The notes below the pieces were generated by a model. It had not been told where the DNA came from. It saw only the letters and a program-made list of their open reading frames with translations, and searched no databases. A DNA stretch of 39,350 bases from Barthelona sp. PAP020 (Eukaryota > Metamonada: BaSk clade). A program made the translations under genes and the position numbers. Positions 8,830 through 19,900 of this stretch are shown one piece after another (within the stretch, counting starts at the first letter, position 1; each line of letters starts with the position of its first letter). The stretch lies in contig JARQWU010000068.1 in NCBI GenBank assembly GCA_040182905.1, positions 1 to 39,350 of the forward strand, read 5' to 3'.

Positions 8830-9357
8830 ATGGGTTCACATGGCAGTACACTTGGCGATGATGAATTAGAAGAGTTGCAAAAAGTGTCGAAGTTTACGCC
8901 AAATCAATTGAAAAAATTATATCGACGTTTTCAAGAACTTGACACTGATAACTCAGGACGTATATCAACGACAGAATTTTATGTGTTACCTGAATTAGCG
9001 ATGAATCCGCTGAGGTCACGTGTTTTGGCCATTTTTGATAGGGATCTTGACAATCAAGTGAATTTTAAAGAATTCGTCAGTACACTTTCTGTATTTTCTC
9101 CACAAGCAGATCGTATGGAAAAATTAAAGTTTGCTTTCAATGTCTATGATACAAATCAAGATGGTTTTATTGATAAAGAAGAGTTAACTGTAGTTTTGCA
9201 ATTATTGGTTGGTACCAATTTAGAAGAAGGACAACTTAATTCTATTGTTGACAAAACATTCCGTGAAGCAAATGTTGATGATAAAATAACATTTTCTAAA
9301 TTTTGTGACTTGATGAAGAATTCAGATGTGGTGTCTGATATGACCTTAAAGTTTTAA
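8830..9357 (+). CDS. Calcineurin B-like regulatory subunit
   Basis: Calcineurin B is the calcium-sensing subunit of the protein phosphatase calcineurin (PP2B). The 175-aa length, the MG start suitable for N-myristoylation, and the pattern of EF-hands with LPEL and NPL between hands 1 and 2 match calcineurin B. EF1 (38-49), EF2 (70-81) and EF3 (107-118) have good ligand sets. EF4 (around 147-157) is one residue short and lacks the usual acidic residues, so it probably does not bind calcium. No calcineurin A gene is in the window. Upstream, a T-tract followed by CAATATTAG (8810-8826) precedes the ATG closely. Other calcineurin B-like proteins (CHP, CBL) are alternatives, but calcineurin B fits best. 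Confidence 0.8.
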   Translation: MGSHGSTLGDDELEELQKVSKFTPNQLKKLYRRFQELDTDNSGRISTTEFYVLPELAMNPLRSRVLAIFDRDLDNQVNFKEFVSTLSVFSPQADRMEKLKFAFNVYDTNQDGFIDKEELTVVLQLLVGTNLEEGQLNSIVDKTFREANVDDKITFSKFCDLMKNSDVVSDMTLKF

Positions 9358-9405
9358 ATATTTATGTAAAAAGCAAGTTTTTATTATTTATTATGTTAAA
9401 ATATG

Positions 9406-9994
9406 TTAAAGAGCACTTTCTTCAACAGTTCTAAGATATTCACCAATATCGCCTTGTCTAAAACATATAATTTCATCATCACCTAATCGTTTTATGTCAA
9501 TAATTGGCCTGGCCAAAGTGCCAAACCCAATAGGAATTTCATTTTGATTAAAAACAACAACTCCTGCATATTGAGGAGTATTTTCAGTAATATATGTTAA
9601 CCCTCCCTTTAAAACATTATTTCCGTAGCAAAAACTTAATTCTGCAGATGGTTTCACATACATTTTATATAAACAAAATTGTTGTAAATAATCTAAAGCT
9701 GTAATTTGTAAATGGAATTTTCCAGAATGTGTAAATTTACCAAAACAAACACCTAAAGTGACTAATTGCTTTCTTGGAACAGGAATTGAAGAATTAAGCA
9801 TTGATTCAGATATATAATATACTCGGTCATTATGCAAACGGAAACAATGAGGTTCATCCTTTCTATCTAATAATTGTTTGACATTTGATCCAATACTAAT
9901 TTTTGGTTAGTTTTTAAATTTAAAAGAATTAATAATACAATTTCGTTAATTTCTCAAAGAATGTTTTAGTTTCTTCCTCAGACAAAGGACGCAT
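9406..9994 (-). CDS. NIP7: 60S ribosome biogenesis protein NIP7 (two exons)
   Basis: NIP7 is an RNA-binding PUA-domain protein needed for pre-rRNA processing and 60S subunit assembly in the nucleolus. The main exon encodes HNDRVYYISESMLN, LGVCFGKFTHSGKFHLQITALDYL, VLKGGLTYITENTPQYAGVVV and FRQGDIGEYLRT, matching NIP7 throughout. The ORF alone lacks the N terminus. Upstream, exon 1 (9994-9939) encodes MRPLSEEETKTFFEKL, the conserved NIP7 start. A GT...AG intron (9938-9896) joins it in frame to IGSNVKQLLDRKDEPHCFR. The spliced protein is 181 aa, essentially the human length of 180. CDS = complement(join(9406..9895,9939..9994)). It is convergent with the calcineurin B-like gene (48 bp). Confidence 0.95.
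9896..9938 (-). other. 43-nt spliceosomal intron in NIP7
   Basis: The intron begins GTATTATTAA and ends ACTAACCAAAAATTAG, containing a perfect branch-site consensus ACTAAC close to the 3' splice site. Without removal, the frame meets stops; with removal, the N-terminal NIP7 sequence is restored in frame with no gap. Being short, with a strong branch motif, it fits a lineage with few, highly constrained introns. Confidence 0.93.
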
Positions 9995-10118
9995 AGAAAA
10001 GAAAAATTTGTTTTTTCTTTTTATTTATTGAATAGACAATGTACAAAAAGTTAAAACAAATACAATATAAATTTATTATTTAAACAAGTATGAACAATCT
10101 ATCCAAAATGTCTTTGTT

Positions 10119-10841
10119 TTAATGGAAAGTTTTTCTGTTAGTAGGTTCAAAATTTCTTCTTCTGCCAGATCTTTTATCATTTTTGTGATATTTTTTTTTG
10201 CGAAAAAACATCTTCTTTTTCAAGGAAATATGATTCCCAGGTCCAATGCCACCCCCCAATCTTCTGGGCAGCCATCTATCATCAATCCTTGCTCTTTGTT
10301 TATCCACTATAATTTTTCTCCCATGAATAACCAGATTAAACAGCTGTTTATACGAATCTCTTTGGGAAGATTCATGTTCAAATTCGACAAAAGCATATCC
10401 TTTTGGTTGGCCTTTCTGATTTCTTATCATATTGATTCCTCTTATTGGACCAAAAGGAAGTAATATTGATTCTAACTGTTGTTCGGTTAAATCAAAAGGA
10501 AGATTTGATAAGAATAACGTTTTAAATGGATTATTATCAAAAACTGGGTCGTAATTGTTCACACATTCTTTCAAAAAACGAGTCTTGTTCAAATTTTTTT
10601 GATGGAGTTCTTTTTCATGGGCATCTGTAGACCACTGAAATTCTCTCAACTTGCTTTCGGATTTATTTAAATCATTGTCGTTACGAATGTTCGATTCATT
10701 GATTTTTAAAGAAGTTGGAAGGAATGCGCCAACAGAACTCATGGGTTTAAATGAAGTCTTTGATTTTGATTTAAATTGTATAATTGAATCTCCTGGCTCA
10801 AACAATTGAAAAAGATGAGGAGGAAGATTTGGTGCAGTCAT
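10119..10841 (-). CDS. SNRNP70: U1 snRNP 70 kDa protein (U1-70K)
   Basis: U1-70K binds stem-loop I of U1 snRNA and helps define 5' splice sites. The N terminus (NLPPHLFQLFEPGDSI) matches the U1-70K leader that wraps around the Sm core and contacts U1-C. One RRM (residues about 107-185) has RNP2 LFLSNL (109-114) and RNP1 KGYAFVEF (147-154). The hallmark downstream segment WLPRRLGGGIG (190-200) matches WRPRRLGGG in other species. The length is 240 aa with a short Lys/Arg tail, so the long Arg/Ser-rich domain of animal U1-70K is missing, as in some protists. Divergent from the dynein-like gene, 63 bp apart; its start is preceded by a 12-T tract plus CAATTT. Confidence 0.93.
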   Translation of the reverse strand: MTAPNLPPHLFQLFEPGDSIIQFKSKSKTSFKPMSSVGAFLPTSLKINESNIRNDNDLNKSESKLREFQWSTDAHEKELHQKNLNKTRFLKECVNNYDPVFDNNPFKTLFLSNLPFDLTEQQLESILLPFGPIRGINMIRNQKGQPKGYAFVEFEHESSQRDSYKQLFNLVIHGRKIIVDKQRARIDDRWLPRRLGGGIGPGNHISLKKKMFFRKKKYHKNDKRSGRRRNFEPTNRKTFH

Positions 10842-10904
10842 TCATAAATTGAAAAAAAAAAAAGAGAAGAAAAATTCTTTCCTTTTTTTTACAATTTTGC
10901 GTGT
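10842..10904. promoter_or_regulatory. Divergent promoter between U1-70K and the dynein-like gene
   Basis: The 63-bp gap holds a T-tract on each coding strand: 12 Ts then CAATTT for U1-70K (A-run at 10852-10863 on plus), and 8 Ts then ACAATTTTG for the heavy chain (10883-10899). The symmetric arrangement suggests two core promoters back to back. Inferred from position and recurrence. Confidence 0.45.
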
Positions 10905-13900
10905 ATGTCATCCGATAGTCGATTAAAATGGGTTGTTTCGAAATTAAAAGTGATGCTTTGTGAAAATGAACCAAGATATTTAGTTGCTATGTTGAAACAA
11001 GCATCAATAATGCCCGAAATTGAACGATTTTTAAACAACAGAACACCTTCTTTAATATATATACTTGTTCGACATATTCCTTGTACAGTCGTTGTGTCTG
11101 ATAGTGATGTATATGAAGATAAAGAAATTTCTTTGCCGTATACTTTGGAATTATTGTCTAATTCTTCAAGAATAGACACAAATGGGATATACTTTGCAAA
11201 AAAATTTCCTGTTCGTATCACAGATGATAATATTGAATCCCAAGTTCTCTTTGGGCAATTGTCTTCGAGACCTCTTGAAAGTTTGAAATTATTACTACGT
11301 GAAGTTTTTGTTCCTTTACTAGTATCTGAACATCAAGATATGGAAAAAGAAGTATCTAATGATTTAAAAAACATCAAGAAGGATAACAACAATGCAATAA
11401 TTGAGGAATTGAATACATTTTCTGTTACATTAACGGAGAATTTGGAAAATATTCATAAAAATCCGTATCTTCAGCAACCTCCTTCAGATTTTGATATTGA
11501 TCCAAAAAACCCAAATCCTATGCTTCCCAAATCAGTTATTATAACGTGTGAATCACTAATTCACCAATGGATTGATGTGATAGAACCATTAGTTTCATCA
11601 CCTAATTTGACAAATGAACGTTTATTAATGGGCGATCCTGGACCTCGATCAGAATATGCATTTTGGTCGTTAAGATTTGCCCAATTATCTTCTTTACAAC
11701 AACAATTGAGAACGCGTCCTATGCGTGGTGTTTTAGCCGCACTTGGTGTTGGTAAGAGTATGGAACTCAAAAGTTGGAGGGTTATGGAATCAAAGCTTGC
11801 AGAAAGCGTTTCAGTAGCAAAAGATTCTGAGAAATATCTTGGAATGTTGAATAGAATTCTAAATCCTTTGTATGGAAAGACTCCTTCATTCAAGGGAATT
11901 ATGGATAATTTTACCCAATTATTTGATATTTTGAAAAATATTTATGAAAATTGTAAATTCTATAAAGACGAGGCTGAGTTCATTGTTCTTTTTCAAAAAA
12001 TAATGTTTCAAATTTTAAAATTTTCAAAAATAGTCTTATTTGAGTCAGATGTTTTCTATTTTAGTCAACTTTTGAAAATACGCTCCATTGAAGATTCCAT
12101 TGTTTTGCTTGAAAAGATTGAAGAATTTTGTCGCAGATTTAAATTTCATTATGATCAGTCAAAGTCTCAATCAATGATGTCTGATGGAAAATTATTTAAA
12201 TTTGATGAATTGGTTGTTTTTAAGCAACTTGAAATTTTTCTTGAAGCTCATTCTTATTTGTCCAATTTACTCAAATGTTTTTCTATATACAGTGAGATCA
12301 TGCCAAATTTTTCTCTTGTTCTGCAAAGCATTTCGCTTAACCAAGGAGAATTTGATAATTTTAATGAGTTACTTCAAGAACTTGTTGATTGTATTACAAA
12401 TCTTGAAAAGTTAAACATGGATCCACTTGATTTGTATCATTCTTTGTTTAAATCTCATTATATTAAATTTGTTCATTCTTTATCTGGTTTTGAAGCAAGG
12501 CTCATTCAATTACTTCCTAGTTTTTTCAATAAACCTGGAAATTCTGATATATCCAATCGTATGCAAATTGTTTTGAAATTTTATCGTTTGGCTGAAAGAG
12601 ATAATTTACGTTCAATTATTGAAGAAGAGGCAAACAACATTGTCATATTGTTTGAAGAATTGTTGGACGAAATTGAAAGAGATTACGCTCGGCATAAAGA
12701 TGCTCCTCCAATTGGTAGAGATACCCCACCAGTTGCTGGACGACTCATGTGGTGTGAAACATTATTGAAAAGATTGGAAATGCCAATGGAAAAATTTATA
12801 CTTGTGAAAGAGTGTGGACTTGTTTCAAACAGGCAATCAAAAGGTGTAATTTCAAAATATAACAAGCTTATTACAATTATTGTTCAATATCAAACAATGT
12901 TTCATTATGGTTGGGCTAAAGATGTTTCAGAGCTAAAACGTGGACTTAATTCTACTTTGTTTGTAAGATCTGATGATGGTGATTTACGCAGTGCATTTAA
13001 AGATTCACTTTTAGCATTAATACGTGAAGCCAGATATATTTCTAGAACTGATCAAAATCAATTACCACCTATTGCATTTCAAATTCTTGGACAACAACGT
13101 CGCTATTTGGGATATCGTGATCAAATTCTTTGTGTTTTGGATCGACGAATGCAGGTACTTTTCTCAGTTCAAAATATATACAAATTGCTTTTCACACAGT
13201 TAAACGACTTAGAAATTGCATTAAAACCAGGTCATGATATTTTGACTTGGAATTCAATGAATATTGATGTTTTTTTATCAAATGTGCACTTAATTTTAAA
13301 TAAGATTGAAACACTCACAAATACCGTGAATAAGACCATTTCTGAAAGTATATATTCTCCATTGTATTCGACAGCATCTTTAAAATTAATTAATTTATCC
13401 TCTAATCATACACAATGTAGTCTCCCATTGACTTCATTCCTTGATAAACAATATGAGTGTGTTGAACAACATGTTATAGATTTTGGTGATATGTTAAACA
13501 AGCTTCAAGATTCTTTTAATCATATAAAACATGAGGTGATGACAAATTCCATCAACACTATTCCCGATGAAACAAAAGTTGATGATAGCCTTCTGGAATT
13601 GAAAGACAATTTGATTAGAGAAATTTCGTCCTTACTTTTTCATATTATTTTGAGTAGTCTTGAAGAATTTTATAATTTTGTTTTTGAGAAAATTCAAACC
13701 AAAGACTTTTCGTTGTGCAGCATTGATTTAATGTTTTCTGCACCATATATTAAACCTGTTGTTCGATTTGAACAAATTTGGGGTGATATTTTAAAATTGG
13801 TTCATCTTATTCTGGATTTTCCCAAAAGGTTTTCTGATTCATCTTTTTTTGGAGAAACGGAAGAATTTTTTTCATTTCAATTGAACAAATTTGGAGAATT

Positions 13901-16900
13901 GACAAAAGTTCAATGCCAATCAAACAAAATTCATCGCCAAATTATCAGCAATCCGCGTATTCACAAACTCTTGTTCAAATTTCGAAAATTACATCAAATT
14001 ATTTCTGATAATATGGATGATATATGTGTTGATCTTCAAGATCAATTCAGTTGGTTATGTAACAACGATTTTTCTGGCTTGCAAGTTTCAGATAATCTTA
14101 GTATGACCATATTTGCATTTGAAAAACAATTTCAACAGTTCGCAAAATATCATCAAGTCATTGTTGATTTGGATACTTTTGTTCCAATTAAATCCAGTCC
14201 TAATTTCTTGTGTGTAAATTTATCAAAATTAAAAGAAGCTCTTTTGAGTGAATTACAAATTTGGAAGGTTAGTTACAGTCGTCCATTGCGTCTTTTGATA
14301 AAGGACCGTTTAATTTCTGTAATTAACACATGTGGTCAATTTTTATCTGCTTTTTCAACAAATGTCACTGCTCTTGAAAATTATCATGAGATGTATCAAT
14401 TTATATTAAATTTAAAAGAACGTAGCACTGAATTGGAACTTGAGATAAGTGAAATACGTTCAGTTTATTCCATGTTGACTTCATATGGAGTTGGAATTCC
14501 ACCAGAAGCTTTCAGCAAAGCAGGTGAATTTCAGATTAAGTATTTGGAAGGTGTAACCAATCAGGAATATCGTACCCCTTTAGATCTGTTTAACAGTACT
14601 CAATTTATGGAAGAAGCTGGTTTAGATTTTGCAGAAACAGAGTCATATTTCACAGAAAATGAAATAATGTCTAATTTTATGGGATCAACCACTTCTTTGG
14701 GAAGTGCTTTTTCTCATAAAACATCCCAATCTAAAATATCAACATTAAGTGGTTCTGTTTATGAAGATACGATTGGTTCAAATGAAGGAAGGATATTTGA
14801 TCCTGCTTCACTGGATCCTCGTACGTTCAAGATGGTTGAACAACATATTATTGTGATCCAGAGTTGTTGGCGTGGATATTTGGTCCGTGAAGAGCTAAAA
14901 ATGGACAAATTAAAGTTCTTTAATGATTTTGATGACACAGACCTGCTTGATGAAATTAAAACAGAGGTTGATGATGATAAAATTGATCAAGAAGATGTTA
15001 TTATTGAGGAAGAACGACAAAAAAAGGATAAAAAATTGCAAAATCCCTTGAATGACAACAAAAACACTAAAACAGACGCATTTGAAGCGTTGCTTTTGGC
15101 AACAATGTCACAAGTTTGGCAATCTGTAATGGATAACATGTCTTCAACTGAATTACAATTAAAACAAGCAACACCAGAATTAATGGCGTTCGTTCAACAA
15201 AGAGAAAAACAACTCCAGGTTGATTTGACGAGAATTTCCAGCGATCTTGATGCTCGTGGAATTCTAGATTCATCTTTGACGATTCAAGAGTCTTTAAACA
15301 GATTTGGAGAATTTGAAAGATCTATTGATATTATTGAAGAAAATGTGAAAGTGTATGAACTTGGTTCACGTTTGTTTTTCTTGCCGTCTTTTAAAGGTAT
15401 GAAAGAGTTAAATCGTGTTCGTCAAATTCTTTCCCAAACTTCACTTCTTGTGTCCATTTTTAATCGTTCACGTACGTTTTTTGAACAATTATGTGAAACG
15501 CGATATAATAACATTGACCTTAAACAAGCAACTTCTGAAATTACTGAATTAAAAAGTATTTTGAATGAGGCCAATCCTGAATCACAAAGATCATCATTAG
15601 TTGCTGAGACTTCACAATATATTAAACAGTTGGAAACGCTTGTTCCACTTGTAGAGATGCTTTATGGTGTAAAATTAATGACTCATCATTGGCAATGCCT
15701 TTTGGTTTCTGCTCTCAAGTTGAATTCACAAAAAAATCAAGACATGCAATCATCTGTTGCTGTTGGAAAAAGTTTTATTCACTTGAACAATATTCAAACT
15801 GTTAGTGTTGATCTTGATCAATTGACCATTGGTGATTTAGTTAAGTATCATGTTTTTGAATCTGGTGAATTAATAAGCTACATAGTTGAATTGGCCAATC
15901 GCGACAATTTGGCTGATGAATGGTTAAAACATTTCCGCGATTTTTGGAGGTCTCGTTTGTTTAAAATTACAGATGGAGCATCTCGTATGTTCGATACGAA
16001 GCAAATTCATGATTTATTAGAACAACTTGAGACAGATTCATCAAAATGTAAGTCCTTAATTATTTCAATCAGTGATTTAAACGATTCCCGAGACTCTTTA
16101 ATTTCAGTTGCTGATTTTTCAAGCAATGGAGAAGTTGTTGGCAATCTTTCGTTGTCTTTAAAAGCTGTAAAAGTTATTACAGATGTTTTAACCTCTTTAT
16201 TGACAATTCAATCTCGAATCGATCGTCTGTCTATTGTTATTAAACGTGCTATTGGTGCTTCTCCAATTCTTCGTGAGCGTTTTTCTTCTTTACTAGAAGC
16301 ATGGAGAGATGTGGACAATCTTTGGTCAGCGTTGCTTAATCAAGTGGACAAAGTAGAAAAACGTATGATTGATTTTTGTTTTGACTCATTCGTTGTCGTT
16401 GTTGAACCATGTCGTGTGGTTTCTATTTTGCTTGATCGACTTTCAGAATCTGTTGATCCAAAGCAATTAGACTTCCATGAATTCTTTTTGCACTGTAGAT
16501 TAGAAAATCCTCGTTTATTTATGCTCACGGATGATGAACTGTTGAGTTGTCTTGCAGGAGCATTGGCTGATTCTCCATTTATTTCAGATAAGGTTGTTCA
16601 ATCAATTTTCCCTGGTTTTGATAGTTTTGTATTTGATCGTATTGATCAAACGAAAGTGGTTCAATTACGTTCGAAGTGTGGTGAATTACTTCCTTTATGC
16701 AGACCTGTTCAACTTTTCCGAGCAAATCAAGATGAAGACATGAGTCAAACCACAGCAATCATTGCCCTGAATTCTGTTGTTGAAACCATGCAAGAAACTG
16801 TTCTTCAGTTATTAATCAACGCTTTTGATGGATTGTCAAATTCTTCTTCTTATTCTCTTCTTGATCATTATCCTTCTCAAATGGCAACTGTTGCAGAAAG

Positions 16901-19900
16901 ATTGAAATTCTCTGGTGATATTAAATCAATTGCCAAATTAAAACGTGCTGGGAAAGAAAAATCTGTTGGAGATGAGTTGTTTCATCAAATTGTCTCATAT
17001 GTTAATGTTCTTTCTCAACCATTGTTGAATCAGTTTGGAACCGCAGGTATTTCTCTCAATGAAAATGAATTGGGTTTTCCTTCAAAACTTCATTTGCATA
17101 AAACCAAACAATTACTTTCTGTTGTGATTCAACATCGAGACTTTCTGGAACGATTCTTAAACACAAAGGTGATACGCAGTGAAAACACAGAATTGCAGGG
17201 CATTTTATTATACAATCTTGATCTTAGAAAGCCTTTGATTCAAGTGTCTTTGGGTAATGATGGACCTTTTCCATATGGTAACGAATTCATTTCTGCTCCA
17301 ATTTCACGTTTTGAGCGTGGTATTTCTGGTAGTTTTATTGAAACCCCAATTTTTACAACGGGTATAATGGAAGACCTTGAAGGAATTGCTGCTTCTTTAA
17401 GTGGAAATCAAATTGGCACAATACTATCTGATAAAGATCCTTCTTTCCCATCTCGTAGTGTTCAAATATTTGCCAATTTGCTTGGAAGGCCATTTTATAC
17501 GTATTTCCTTGAAATTCAACCGCCAGTTAGTGTATTGTGCAATTTAATTTGTGGTGCTGTTATTGGTGGAAGTTGGTTGATGTTCGAAAATTTTGATCGT
17601 CTTCCCAAATCTGCACGAGTTGCTATTTATCCTCTAATTTCGGAGGTGTACAACTCAATTTTGAATGAAAAGCCAAATGTTCAGCCTTTTGGATTTTTTG
17701 AACCCTTATCTATTTCAAATGCATTCTCATTCTTCATCTCTTTATCGGATGCAGTTGAAAACAGTTCTGACTTTTCTTTAGAAATTCAAAAATATTTGAG
17801 ACCTGTTCGATTGAACGCACCTAAATTTGAAGAAGTTATTGCATTTTACACACACAGTTGTGGATTTTCTGATAATTCTGATATTTCGAACAAAATTTTA
17901 AAGGTATTCAAGCTTTTAGAACTTCATTTTAATCGTCCCTTTGTAATTTCTCATTTAAGGGATGTTTTGAGTTTTATGGAAGCCACTGGAAAAGTTTTTG
18001 CTTCTAATGGGTATCGTAAGACTGTATCAAATACTCGTCAAAGAAGTGCTTTCAGTACAGAAGTGAAAATTGCCATTTCAGCATTAATTAATTGTTTGGG
18101 TGGTCAATTTTCTCGTTCTAACACAGATAAAGTTGAAAATGAAATAATTGTTCAGTACTTTGGAAATCCACAACCTATGAATATTGAGATAAAAACTTCA
18201 CGTGAACAAGTAAAGAAAGTAGGAAAAAAAGGAAGAACCCCTGCCCGACAACCCAAAGAAGTTTTGATCTTAAATGAAGAACCCAAATTTTTCAGTGAAT
18301 TTGCTGCTTTTAAACATATTTTACAATCTGTTTTTGACGTTGATGGGAGTCAATTGTCTTCCTATTCTTGTCACTTTAATCCTTATTTGTTGCATGCTAA
18401 TTCTGACAGCTTCCTTTTGAATAATGCAAAATATATTGAGCTTCATCGAAAGTATTGGTCAGATGAAACTAAAGACTCATCTTTTGAACCATTTTTTAAG
18501 CATGATGTTTCTGTTGATGTTGTCAACTTGAATATTTTTAAAGTGTATCAAGAATGTTGGAAAAAGATGGAATTGAGTCAATTTACGCCTTCTTTTATGG
18601 AATCATTGAATTCATTTGTGACACTTTCAGAATTTAACAACACATTCTGCATAGCTGGTCCTTCAAGGTCTGGAAAATCAACTTTTATCAAAATTGCATC
18701 TCGTGTTTTTGAAAAAATCACACAAAAGACTGTACATTGTGAAAATTTTTCCTTTTCTTCCATTGCACGTTTGATCAATCTTAACTTCGATTCTATTTTT
18801 GGTCTTGCGACTGAAGACAATGTTGTTGGAGAGTTGAGCCAGATTATTGACCGAGCCAATGAATCTGATGACATATTTTTCATTTCTTTTGATTGTGAAG
18901 ATGTTGACAATGAACTTTTTTCTTCTTCAAGCTATCTACTGAAGTTTTTTGAAAGTTTATACAATAGATCTTCTGTTTTTTGTAATAGTGATGGTAGATT
19001 TATCAATTTGGCAAAGAATTGCTTTTTATTTTTGGAAACTGATGATGATAAACTCGAAAATCAAAAAGAAATTCTTGAAATTTTCAAATTGATTCATCTT
19101 GATGATGCATCTGTTAATTGGACTCAAATTTTGAATGACTTTTTGAACAAACTTGAAGAAAGGCAAAAGAAACAAAAGAACACCAAATCATATGCTCTCA
19201 CATATGAAACAAATGTTTCAACTGCTTCAAGTTTGAAACAACTTTTTGATAAGTTTTTTGAAAATGCTTACACTGTTGTGTTTTCTCAACAAAGTCCAAA
19301 TAAGATACAATCAACACTTGTACCAAATCGTATTCAATGTATTGAAAATATTGTTACTATTTTAGCGTCTGTATTGCATTCATTAATTGGTCCATCAAGT
19401 CCTTTTCTCTTACCATTGCCTCCGCATATCACAGAAAGAGTATTTTTATACAGTCTTTTATGGGGTATGGGTTCTGGGCTTACTGAATTCTCCAGATCTA
19501 TTTTTTCTTCCCAATTGTTCAAACATGTTAAAATTTGTGGTCTTCCACAACAATACATAAAAGCACTGGAAACTTATTTGCAAATAAATGATATAAACGA
19601 TATCGATCCTTCAACACTACCAGAATTCACACCCTTTGATTTTATTTTAGATGATGCAACAGGAGAATGGGTATTTCTTGATAAAATTACAGCAGATCCA
19701 CCTGTTCCACCCACTATTGATCGCGGTGGAAAGTTTTATGATTTGGAAAAATTGGTCGTGCAATCTCGATCATCTTTGGGGTTAGAAAAGCTTATACAAT
19801 TATTATTGAATGCTTTGGGTTCTTCTTTATTGTCTAGAATGCCAAAAATTCTTGTCTCCAGTTTAGAAGGAGCATTGGGTAAATCATCATTCCTTTCAGA

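Noticed and set aside
10122-10463. Plus-strand 113-aa ORF opposite U1-70K
   Set aside because: It is antisense to the conserved RRM of U1-70K and has no recognisable content.
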